This document shows, in pieces, positions 37,026-49,300 of a stretch of 64,000 bases of DNA. Below the pieces are notes generated by a model. The model had not been told where the DNA came from. It did no database searches and worked only from the letters and a program-made list of their open reading frames with translations. Position numbers and translations under genes: made by a program. How positions within the stretch are numbered: position 1 is the first letter of the stretch; every line of letters starts with the position of its first letter. The stretch spans positions 62,001-126,000 of the forward strand of contig JASAMV010007064.1 in the NCBI GenBank assembly GCA_030248065.1, written 5' to 3'. The stretch comes from Rhynchonema sp. JSB1_4 (taxonomy: Eukaryota > Nematoda > Chromadorea > Monhysterida > Xyalidae).

Positions 37026-39197
37026 TCACCGTAACAGACGTTGAGTCAAGTTGCCAACAGTTTCAGTGACGTTTCTAGCTAGGAACGGGTTTTTCTTAGG
37101 TTCAGTCGACGGTGTTTCCAATCTCATTTTTAGCAGAATGATTGTGTAGGTCGCGATCAGACTCAGTATCTGAACAAGTGAATGAGGTGAAAAGTGACAT
37201 TTCGACTTTTTCAAAACATTCACCGTGATCAAAGTGCTGCGCGTGATGAGAATGGCGCGCCAGATCGACAGACCCCACATGCGATGCGAGTTGTAGAGCA
37301 GGAAGAACTGGTCAATCTGAAACGGCCACAGTAGTTGTGAAGTGATGATAAAAAGAGTGCATAAATGGTTAACGTTACTCGCCGTTGCGATGTATTGCTT
37401 GGAGATGACGGCCGGGTCTGTGTCGAGAACCGTGTCCACGATTTTGATACTCTTCAACAAGATAATAAAGTTAAAAATGAACGATAAACATTACGTTTAG
37501 GAACGGACCTGTTCATTCGTGCGGAATGCGGTGATGCATAAGATGCAGACGCACACGAATGCGACCGTGATTTGGATCATTGCCCAACCGAGTCGGAACC
37601 AGATGCCAACGTAGCCGAGGTGGATGTCATGAGCACTCAACGGGGCTCCGTCTTCGCCGACTTCCTGAGTAAAAAATAAACAGTAAAATAAATAAAATAA
37701 ATAATTCACATAAAATAAACAGACTGATAATGATCCGATCTTGGGACAGGAGTGGCTGGTGCAAACAAACATTTGACAACTTCAGAACAACTCACCGCAA
37801 CTTTGGTCATACTGGTCGCCTGGGTGACGAAGAAAATCGAGAAGCACACGCTCATGACTGTCCAGGCCAAAGTGAACGGGATGAACCATTGGAATAGATC
37901 GTACACGTCGCTCATGGCCTCTGTTGGAATATTTCTTATTGACTATAAGTTTGATTAAAATCATCATCGATTTAGAGGCAAGCCTGTACCTGACAACAAT
38001 TTGTAATAATCAAAATATTCCATGAGCGATCGTTTCTGCAGTTCCATATCCCTGAGCAAGGTCTTTCGCAGCTGCCGGAACCAACTCGACATCAACTGGG
38101 TCGTGTTCATGTAGTAGACGAACGGCATCAGGTTCCAGATGGTCAACATCGGCGTGATCAATGGAGAGACGATTTGGAGAATTCCTGAGAAAAATTTTTT
38201 CACATGTTTCTTGGATTATGCTTGTCATTCAGAGACCAATGTGGTGATTTTTTACCGCCAGCGCCGAAGAATTTATACTCTTCGGTCAGCCAAATCTCAA
38301 TCAATCGTCCCGGTATGAGCACGCAGCAGGAAACGACGCACAACATGAGAATACGACGATTGTATACTTGCACGTCAGCGGGATGGCCGAGGATTTGCGA
38401 CATTTTGAGGTCGACCACTGCCAATTTGCTGATCAGTTTTCGATGGTAGTTGGCTTGCAGACAGAAGAGCACTTGTTGACCGACGTTAATGATTGGCTTC
38501 GCACCGGTGATCACCCAGCACACCTGCCTCATCAACAAATTAATCAATGAAATGAATAATTAACTAATCAAAGGCACATTATACATACGTCAATGTCTGA
38601 ATGTCCCTCACCGTTTCGGCATGCAGCAATCCAAACATTCCCAACAGTTCCCCCATCGCGCCCACGTTCATGTAGGCCAAGTAGCCGTTCAGCGTAAAAC
38701 TGACCAGAAAGATGATCAACGCCGTAAAACCATCGCTGGTCTGGAAAATTACACAATTATAGCTGTAGTGACGTTGAGCTAAAAAAATGCCTTTTTGAAG
38801 AAAGGACATGCATACCAAGTGACTATTCTGATTTTCCAGTGACGCGTTGAGGTGACACGGAAAATAGGATCCGAACTGCATCACACGATACGTTAGACGA
38901 AGACGAGTGACCAAGTTTGGCTAAATAAAAGTGCTTTATTGTCAAAAATGGCAAATTTTGCAAAATTCATCCCACCTCGATTTGGGCTGCATCACTGTCA
39001 GCGACTGGCTTCAATAAATCCGGCTGTCGTTTCCTGACGGCCACAATATTGGGCGTGTTTGCCAGACTGCTCGTGGTGGTGTCAGGTGCCAGACGATTGT
39101 TGTTGCGTCGATGCAAAACGCGTGACTCCGGCCGTTGATTCGTATGGTTGAGCAAAGTGTGCAGCTCCAAATCGGCCGCGTCTGATTCGGTAGCCAT
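37026..39197 (-). CDS. Gustatory-receptor-like (GRL) seven-transmembrane protein
   Basis: Ten exons (38976-39197, 38816-38920, 38585-38740, 38256-38523, 37990-38184, 37796-37920, 37509-37664, 37374-37451, 37218-37316, 37026-37169) join with continuous phase into 515 residues. A hydrophilic N-terminus (about 75 residues, no signal peptide) precedes hydrophobic helices such as FTALIIFLVSFTLNGYLAYM, ILMLCVVSCCVLIPG, FQWFIPFTLAWTVM and AMIQITVAFVCVCILCI. The last helix reads ILSLIATYTIILLKM, matching the insect Gr TM7 signature T-Y-hhhhh-Q-F in position, with K-M in place of Q-F. The family includes insect gustatory receptors and nematode GUR/LITE-1 proteins, which act as ion channels or photoreceptors with intracellular N-termini. 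The ligand cannot be predicted. The exon 8 donor (AAC|GTTAAC) is the weakest boundary. Confidence 0.75.
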
Positions 39198-39690
39198 TTT
39201 TTGCTAAATTTCTTGATTTTTTTGCCAGTGGCACTTTTTTCATCAAAGCCGTTGACAAAACATTGCAAAACATTACAAAGCAATTACAATTACAAATAAA
39301 GGCCCAGCCAAGCACATTGGTAACTGATTGTATACTCGGGCGGTGTCCCCTGTTGTCAGGTAACAAGTAATGCCGCGGCTGATTATGTACAATGCTGGGG
39401 ATATGGGACTGCAAATGCTGTGGCAAATAAAGTGTAGGCACGTACTGTAATTGTGGTGTGGCGGTGCTTTTACTGGTGTTTATTAGCTTCATGTGCCAAG
39501 TATAGTGGGCTGCAGGAAAATTTTGGCAATATCAGCGAAAGTCGCAATGCAGTTGGGCTCCCCACAAGGATCTGCTAGTGTGTGTTACACATTCATAATG
39601 TACCAATTGTCATTATTTCAATTTAGCATTGAACTGTTTTATGACACCGTTCCGAAAGAAATAAGCGAATGCAGACACACGCTGCACTAT
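39198..39690. other. Spacer upstream of the GRL gene
   Basis: About 490 bp with no supported exon or RNA gene; presumed promoter and 5' UTR of the GRL gene. The alpha element copy 1 follows at 39691. Confidence 0.45.
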
Positions 39691-39916
39691 GGGTGGAATT
39701 TTTGAAACGGTGCAAACGTCAGTTGGGCGTAAAGGTCGGTGTAAAGTTCGGTCGAAAACTCGGTCGGCGTAGCTCGGTGTAAACGTGAAACATTACCTGT
39801 TATTAACATGGAATGTTTCAAGTTTACACCGAGGTCTATCACACTGAGCTGTCGATCGAGCTTTCCACCGACCTTTACACCCAACTGACCTTTACACCGT
39901 TTCGAAAATATCACCC
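39691..39916. mobile_element. Alpha MITE-like element, copy 1 (226 bp)
   Basis: The element begins GGGTGGAATTTTTGAAACGG and ends with a near complement TTTCGAAAATATCACCC. The two halves fold on each other, with repeated TAAAGGTCGGTGTAAAG motifs. CTAT precedes and TATG follows the ends, so a 2-3 bp TA(T) target duplication is likely. It lies 3' of the disordered-protein gene. Confidence 0.8.
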
Positions 39917-40365
39917 TATGCACCAAAGACCAAATAGTTATCCAGGACCTCGCGCCATAATTTTCTTTCCTAGCGAGTCTTTCTTTTCTTTTCCAGTGAT
40001 TTTCACGCCATTTGAACAGTTTCCACTACAACGTAATGTCCCGAATATCCAGAAAATCTGACAACAAACAAACACTTGAATGCACACAGGAGCTTGGAGA
40101 AAAGAAACTAGACAAGATAAGGGTGTGTCAGATATCGCTAATTCATAGAAGCACCCAAAGAAAAGTTCATCTGTAGCAAGAACAACGTATACATCGGGCA
40201 ATAAAAGCAATAAATCAACTCTTGAATTTAATAATGCTTGTCAAAAAAATATAACATTCCGAAAACGAGAAAAACATCAATAACTTTCTTCATATTTACA
40301 AAGAAAGAAAAACAATAAATACGCCACACTTGGACGTTTAATATGAGTATTTATCAAATTGAGCG
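39917..40365. other. 3' flank of the disordered-protein gene
   Basis: About 450 bp between alpha copy 1 and the stop codon at 40366; no supported exon. Probable 3' UTR of the minus-strand gene. Confidence 0.4.
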
Positions 40366-43300
40366 CTATTCCTCCCAATCGGGATTGAATCTCGGGGGCC
40401 ATTCGGGGAAGTTGGTTTGTCTGATGAACTTAACAGGTGCATAGTGCGGTTGAGGGACCGGTTCACGTCGGTACGGCTGGGGCATAACGTGCATACCGCC
40501 GTAGTATTCGGTCGTGACCTGGGCAAGACCGATTCGAATTTTGTTTCGGTTTTGCAAAATTATGTACATAGCTTGGGGGCAACCGCGGCAACGTCATTGA
40601 TAATCGGCACAATGACTAAGGGTGATATTTTCGAAACGATGTAAAGGTCAGTTGGGTGTAAAGGTCGGTGGAAAGCTCGGTCGACAGCTCAGTGTGAAAG
40701 ACCTCGGTGTAAACTTGAAACATTTCACGTTAATAACAGGCAATGTTTCACGTTTACACCGAGCTACGCCGACCGAGCTTTCGACCGAACTTTACACCGA
40801 CCTTTACGCCCAACTGACCTGTACACCGTTTCGAAAATTCCACCCAAAGGTATTGGAAAGCGATAAGTCACTGATACAGTACCCGCTTGAAACATCACCA
40901 TGGGCCCATATTAGACCGATAGACTACGAAACTCGACCAACCTGACTTGGGTCGATATAAGTGACGTGTACATTCTGAGCATCCGGCATGTGCACGCCAC
41001 CAGCTGAGATTTGTGGTGCCGCCGATTGAGGCGCACCCGTGCCGGGAAACGGTTGTGGCGCGTAGACGTTGCGCGTTTGTGTCACCTCAGTGAATCGTGC
41101 CTGGGTCTGTTGTGGACTGTATGGTTGGGGCACGTCCACTCGCGGTGATAGTTGGGCTGCTGTAATAAGACTGATCAGATTTGTGCACTAACTACCTAAG
41201 TAGGCCACCATCCCCCTGAACCACAAACCTGCAACCGGCTGTTGAGCGTAGAACGCCTCATGGGGCGCCATGCCACGTGGACTGAGATTCTGTATCACCG
41301 GTGGTGCGTCCACGTGTCGGGGGCTGGTGCCACCCTGGTGTCCGCCCGCATACGGCATTGGGCTGCACTGTTTCTCGTAGAATTGCTGGTGCTCTGGGCT
41401 TGTCATCACCTCGAGTGGGACCGGAGACGGGGCTGAAATGGAAAGCGTTGTGGTAGATCATGAGTGTGATTGCCTCATTCAAGGTGCGCCAAGTCATCAT
41501 CAGTAGCCATCGCCCAGAAATGAGAATTGACTGTCTCTGTACCTTTCTGTGGAGCAGGAGCGTAGCTCGTGCCAAAACCGGCCAAAGGCGATGCCGGAGC
41601 TTCTGCTGCCGGTCGTGGACTGAATTGTTGATGTTGTCGGGGACTGAAACATCACATCAAATAGATTACACAAAAGTTACAATCACATTACATTACAGTA
41701 TAATGTTACACGAACCTGGTTTGTTGTCCGCCTGCTTTAAACGGTCGCGGACTGGATGTGACCGGGTCAACGTGCTCCTGTCCCGTGGTCCGTAGTCTCC
41801 AAGAGGGCACAAAAGCCGGTGATAGTTGAGTGTCGGCTTGTACTGCTGCAAATGAAAAAAGTGATAGAACACTGGCGTTTTAGGATTTTTTAAATTCAAA
41901 AAAAATTCAAGACCGCGACAGTATTCGAACCACTGGGTAATTGATTGAACCACTGCGCTACACGCGCGTGTGAAAACTAACCATGGCTGACAACTGGCTG
42001 ATGCTGTGTCGTTTGGTGGTATTCGTTGAACTGACGTTGTTGCGGGGAGAGGGGCGTGGGGGAAACGGGACGGTCGGGTAGCAGATGGTGGGGCTGAACA
42101 TAAATTATCGATTTGGACATTTGTGCGTATGCAGTATAGTCCGTCCACCAGCTCATGGCACTTTGTGTTGCTGCTGGCTTGTTCGTTCCCTTCCTCCACG
42201 TTATAAATAAATATAACGAAATAAAATAAATAAATAAATAAAATAAATAAAATATAATAAATAACAAATAAAATATAACAAATAAAATAAATAAATAAAA
42301 TATAATGAAAGAGAAATTGAGTGTGACCGATTTTGCAAAAAAAACTAAAAAATAATAAAATGTGTCGAAAAAGATTGAATGCTATCAAATTTAAAATTTA
42401 ATTAAATTAAAATCGATAAAACACGTCGATTTCATAAAAACCACAATTTAGGATCAAAAATAATTTTTTTCGGAAACTCAAGTTCTCTTTCATTAGAACG
42501 TGGAGGAAGGGAACAAGTCGGCCTGCAGCATCACAAAGTGACATGAGCTGATGGACGGGACTATACATCGACGGAAATTTCAGCCACCAACGTTAGTATT
42601 GATCTCGGTGGTCGTAGTGTCAACAAACAGCTGTTTGGGAGTCTCCTGCTCCTGACAAATTCGCGGCACATTATTTTGGTCAGCTCGCTGTTGTTGCTGA
42701 AACGTACAAATCACAGTTTGGTTAATATTCGTCATAAAAGATCACCTTGTAGGTGTGTGGTGATGTGCTGCCAGCAATGGGCATGATAACAAGGAGGAAG
42801 CATAGTATTTCCCAACTGACCGCTTTCATCTGCTGTTGTTCCTTCCAGTGCGGCACCTTATCAGCGACGGTCATCACTTTCATTTGCGGCACCACAGATG
42901 TGTTCGGTGGGTGTTGTTGTCCTTGTAGCTCACCTGCGTTATACGGTGCCCAACTGGCACGTTGTGGACCGTGACCTGAATTAGTTATTGAGATTCATTG
43001 AGTTCTACTACCAAGTAGTTTGCTCACGCGCACGGCACTAATATTTCTTTTTCTTCAAACTGTACCCACCAGCGTCCCGATTCCAACTGGCCCAAGTCTG
43101 TTGTATCTGCGATGCGCTTGTTTGCGTAATCCAACTGTCAGCACCGGCCAATGCAAACCGCTTCGGTTGATATCGGAATCGACCGTGACCCGCACTAGGC
43201 GGCGGCCATTGGGGGTCCTCCACCCGGCCTAGTTGGCTGCCTGAAAAGGGTATGGGGTCGTGTTAGGCCTAGGCTTTCACTGATTAAGCTTTTAAGGCAT

Positions 43301-46300
43301 CGACTGTCAGCGCTGTAGGCTCGAGTTTGTAGGCGCAGGCTGCGGGTATGGTGAGTTGGTCTTAAGAAAATGTTTTGCTGTAGTTTTGGCGACTGTCAGC
43401 GCTGTAGGCTCGAGTTTGTAGGCGCAGGCTGCGGGTATGGTGAGTTGGTCTTAACAAAATGTTTTGCTGTAGTTTTGGAAGTTTGGTTGGTGAGCGTTGA
43501 GGACAGGAAGGTAAAGTGAAAAGTTGAAGCCCATCGGATGGACGCGAAAAGCGACAGAAAAGGGAGAAATTTTAGAAGTTTGCTGTGCTTTTGGCCCTAC
43601 GGCAGCACTAATGCTGATAGACGGACAGTGTCACTCACGAGAAACGATACCTAAAAATCTACATTCCGTCACAAACTGTCGTGAATGCAGATCGCTTTCT
43701 GGGCCAATTTCGGAGAACGTGGATAGACCTTGATTAGAAAAAAACGATCATTTCCCCCAAGTAGGAGCAGCAACCAACCACCGAGAACCGAGTTGCATGC
43801 GTCAGTCATCATAACATCGTGCAACATTTGCTATTTGCAATAAAATCGTTTGCCTGATTTGACAAAACAACAATTATAGTTGTGTGAAATGCTGCTGCTT
43901 TCAGATTTCGCAAAAAACTTCTAAAACAAAGACGATCACTGCACAACATCACCCACCAATGATTCTGCGTTGTGGCATGGCACCCTGTCGGTCATTGGCT
44001 GGCGCCCAATCTGTCACCTGATTGGCGGCAACCGGCACCACAGGGGCTACAATTGGCGGTTGAACAGTGGGTGCTGCCAGGACCGGGGTCGGGTCGACGG
44101 TCCAGGGTGGTGACATGGGAGCTGCAACGGAAAGATTTCTGACTAAAATGGTGACATGATGAATAATTGTGGGCAAAATTTCCATGATAATGAAGAAACA
44201 AGGTTCCTTTGAGTGGGGTCTTCAAGATAACGAACCGGCGACTGGTTTTGGCGGCTCAACAGTGGGCCGGGGTAAAGGAGCTTCGGCGGCAGGTGCTTTC
44301 GGCCGTTTGGCTGTTTCACTGGCTGGTAGCGCAACTGCAAAATGAAAGTTTTATGTCTTTTTGGCCGACCTTTAATAAATCGCTCGTCTGGCATTTCATA
44401 TGCACTTTCTTAAGGTTCTGGAACCCCAGAGAGCTGAATAATGGTCATTTCCTTTTTTGATCGAAATAAAGCGTCTGGTCTACTAAATACCCAGCTGGTC
44501 CAAGTGGTGTACAATACAGTACGTGGCTTTCATGAGAAGGTACCCAGTTTGCGTGCAAATAGAACAATGTGATGACAGGAAACAAAAGATATACTGAGGA
44601 TTGTACAAGTTTTTCTCACCTGGAATTTTGATAGGCGCGGCAGCTGCGGTTTTAGGAGCTGAAGCTGGAGGGGTGGGCTGTTTCGGTGATTTAGGCGATG
44701 CGGGAGCCTGCAAACGCTGCTGTTTGGACTGTGTGCAGGAAAAATATAGGGGCATTGTCCATTTCCTTACCTTGTACACCTCTTTCGGAACTTGTCCGCC
44801 AATTGCTTCTCCGTCAAGCTGCTCCACGGCGACATGCTCTTTCTGAAAGAAAACACAAGTCAACAAGTTTCTGATACAAAAGTGCATAAAAAACAAAATG
44901 ATAAAAATAAAAAAAAGCTGGGTGAAAGACCGGCAAGATAAGATCTGGTTCCTGCAATGAGACGCCAGCTTCAATGACTGCACTTTCAAAGGCCAAATTT
45001 GCTTCCTAAAACAGGGAATAACCTGAGTGAACACAAAACTGGGGCATGATTATCGAGAAATCGTCAATAAGTAATAAATACGAGAGATCAATTGACCTCA
45101 AAGATAAAGTCGGATCCGTGGACTGATGTTTCCGCCTCTATGTAAATGTTGTGGTCTGTCGTAGATACTTTTTCCTGAAAAACCAAACAGGGTAAGAATG
45201 CAATAAAAATGTAAATCATAAACAGCGGGGGGAGTGAACTATAACCTCGAAAACAAAAGCAAAAACAAAAAGTAAACACCTGTTCCTGAACAACCACGTC
45301 CGGTTTTTGCTGTGTGATTTCAGTTTCCGTGTTCATCAATCGCAGTGACCCGCCTTGACGAACAGGCAACGGAGAACCGACTTCCTACACGAAGTTCGGC
45401 TTTTAGTACAAAAGTTAGTGGTGAAAAGGGCAGGGGGACTCACAACAACAACAAAAAACAGAAACATAAAAAGGTGTGCTTGAAAAATAAGAGAAGAACA
45501 AAATCATCAATAAAAACAGAAAACAATCACAAACTTCTTCCTCCTCTTCTTCAGGTTTCTGTTTCTTCTTTCTCGGCGGAGGAGCGGGTGTGGCGGGCTC
45601 AGCCGGTTGCGTTGCGGCCATTTGCGCAGCTGTATCAACAGGACTTGATTCCGTGCGCTCGGGCACCGGGGACGTCGGTCCGGGCGTGGTCTCTAGAAGG
45701 AAGCCAGTCGTGATGTGAAAGTTCAGCAGACGTTTTTCTTATATTTATAGGTTCTTCTTACCGATATATCACGGCAACAGGGGATATGCAAGGGATGCAA
45801 AAAGTAAGCAAGTCAGAATGGTTCTGCTAGGATCACTCAGGATGGTTGAAAAGCCGCAATTTCTATCGAATTTCGAATGAACTTTGAATACCATTAACAA
45901 CCGATACCAAATTTAAAAACTATCAAGCTAGCCAATAAAGTAACCAACCTGTGATGACCTCTTTAGCCTCAAACGGCAACGTAGTGTCGGGCGAAATTCG
46001 CCCAGCCTCGTCAGTAACGGCGGCACCTTTGGTGATCTCGTGAGGCGCCTCGTCAACTGGGGACGACTCGGTACGATCCACGGGCACAACAGCAGCTGCG
46101 GGTTCTTGGGCTGGGGTGGGCACTGTGAGGATATCAAATTGAAAATGATGATTCCCAGATGCGAATACCGGCAAAGTTCACTGGGTGCTGTCTTGTGGAC
46201 GTGCTTTGCACAAAAGATGATAGATCAATAACGATACGATTTAGCCTTGTGGGCACGCATTGCGTTAGATCTGTGGATGCAGTTTCGGCTCATAATGCCC

Positions 46301-49300
46301 GACTGCAATGGCGCAATGCAATGCGATGCAACTGCGAAACTGCATCCACAGATCTAACGCAATGCGTGCCCACAAGGCTAAATCGTAGCGAATACCGGCA
46401 CTAACGACGTAATGTTGCGTTATTGATTTGTCCAGGGTAAAGATAAAAGTCAAACAATCAATCAAACGAATTTTGGTGTAATGAGAATAAGAGAATCACA
46501 ACCTTTAGTTTCCCCCTTTGCAGGAGCAGCAAACGAGGGCATTGTGGCCAGATAGTCTCGATAGAGCCACTTGGCCGATGTTTCAGCCTCTATCGACTTG
46601 GCTGCTTGCATCTTTGGCAACAAGGCAAGGTAACTGTCGTAGCTGAGCGGTTGTGCAGAGGGCGCGGCTGAAGATTTGCGTGCCATAAAAATAAGAAATC
46701 AAACAAGACAAGTTAGTGACCAATTACCGTCTGGTGCGGCTCCCTCGGGGATCATGAAATGCGGCATACAGGCCAGATAAGCGTCGTAGGAGGCAAGTAG
46801 TTCAACTGGTTGCGATTCCTCGACCTAAAGGTTAGAAAAGTAAAACTACAAGATTGCAACACGAACAAAATGCTTCAAAGTTACCAAACGCACCGCTTCA
46901 CTCTTCTGCACCTTTGGCATCATGGCAAGATAGGCACCGTAGCTGGATGGGGGTCGGTCCGGCGTCTGTGGTGACTCCGTTCGCTTTTCACTCATGATTT
47001 TCTGCACTTTTGGCAAGGTTGCCAAGTAGAGGGCGTAGGCCGCATCGGCACCAACTGATTTATCGGTGTCCACCGGACTGGACTCCGTGCGTTCGGGCAC
47101 CGGGGACAACGGACCAGGGGTGGTCTCTGCAATAAACTAACGTGCCTCTTGAAAAAATCTTACAAATAAATTTTTCAAATGCCAAAAATGTTAGTTGTTT
47201 AGTCGACCAACTTCCGTGATGCTGACGAGACGCGATTCAAAAGAACAGTGATGACCCACCTCTGATGAGCTCCTTGGCCACAAAATGTAGTTCTGTATCA
47301 GGCGAAATTCGCCCAGCCTCGTCAATAACGGCTGCACCATCGGTGACCACTTGAGGAGCCTCGTCAACTGGGGAGGACTCGGTTCTGTCAGGCGGTTTGG
47401 CTGCCTCAACATTCGCTTCGCCTCCTGCCGGCCTTTGTGCCTCTTGTGCTGCTGGTACCACCGGCAAGGGCTCGCCTGGCGCATGCATGACTCCGGTCTG
47501 CATGTACGAAAAATTCAGGTTTACAGCGCGTTAACGGATAAGTTTGATTGCAGTACGTTTCACACGAAAAACTCGAATGTCGTTGCACCTGTTTCTGTGG
47601 ATCCGGAGTCTTTCTCTTCTTTTTGTCTTCCTTCGATTTCGATCGTTCTTTTGACGCCGGCCGTTTAGGCTTCTTCTCTTTCTTTTCCTTCTCCACCTGC
47701 AATGAATTGTATTGTTTTGAAATTTCAGAAAAATTACTGTCGTTTTGAGTTTAATGGACAGAAAACACCGCAATTACGAACAGAATAAACAATATTGCAA
47801 ATTGTGTTGTTTACTTTTGATCTCAAAGCAAAATGACCGGTCCCTCTCAAGCCATACTGTACCTCCCTCTCCACTCAATAGAACAAAACGAACACTTCAG
47901 ATTCAGGTTAGAACAGGTTTAGCACGCTACGGTGTCACCGGTAAACTTTTTTCGTCATGAACATAATCTGCGCAATGACTTTCAAATGTCGACAGGGTTA
48001 AGGCTCTGTAACACAAACAAAAGACACCGGCAGTCAAGTAAAAGCTATGAAAACATTTTTTGAAGCTTGGAAAGCACGTTGGCTATTCTGTTGTTCACAC
48101 ACTGCGAAAGTCAGTTCCGGAGACCAAAGGTTCATCGTTGAGAGTTTTGACTTGCACGGGAACAAGTGTACCCGAAGACCCAGAAGGAGAAAGTTTTGGG
48201 AAAAGCCTTAAAAGTGTGGCGTTTCTTCAATGTGACTTTCCGAAAACAGAAGTTCTCAAAGGTGTGCTGGTTCCGTGCTCTTTCTTCTGCTTGAGCTTGA
48301 CCATTGTGAGCGTTAGCTTTCGTTACGCGTAAGCGTTTCAGAAGGTATATGTACATACATTAGTTTTGGTACCTCGTAACAGACATGTCGCGGGGAACCA
48401 GAACTTTGAAAAAGCAGAACACGCTTTTTAGAAGCTTCGGGCTGTCAAAGAAGCGCCAGTCGCAAGTTGCTGAACAAAGTGCAGCGTAATTCGCGGCAAG
48501 TTTCTCTCAACACACAGCGTTTGTACATTCAAAAAATGCAGTGAGGAGTGCGTTTTTCACTACGATGGCTTACACGGCTCGTGAACAGACCAGAGTTGTG
48601 CACTAAATAGACAGTTTTATGTACGGCCATCTCCAATCGTGCAATGTTGTAAAACACGGATGGGGATAACAAAGACTAGAGGGCACCAAATAGTTTTGGT
48701 GAAATTGGAGTTTTGGTTCTACGATGACGATTTCCCCAATTTCGGAACCCTTCTAGATCGAAACTCAAAGAGAACAAATCTATCCCTTTCCTTATGGGCG
48801 TCTCAAAGAAGCAATAGCAGACCAAAAACTGCACAACAGAACGAACCAGTATGCAAGGTTTGGGTATGAAAAATAGCGGTAAATGCCAGACTTCTAATCC
48901 GAGCTGAAAAACAATGACAAAAGAGGCCACTAAAGCTGCCAATTATACCTGGCCAAATGAGGAACGAAAGACAGCGCGAGGTTTGAGTAATTTAGAACCT
49001 GGGGAGAGGACCAAAACGATGTGGGGCCACAATGCCTGTGTCACTAGATCACAACAAAACCAATGGCGTGAAGGCCGAACGCAGAAATTCTGGAACACAA
49101 ATGGTATCGTCTTCTCTGGTAGAGTGGGCAGTGTTCCAGAAAATGGAAGTCTTTCGCGACGTTGCACTTTGAACCATTGTTTGGCGCAGAGCGCATTGCA
49201 GAAAGCTCAACACACGGTCGCATTTTAGCGCACTCGCAGTGCTCTTGACACTGCATGTATTTTACCAATCACTCACTGATGTGTTGATGTTTCACAGATA

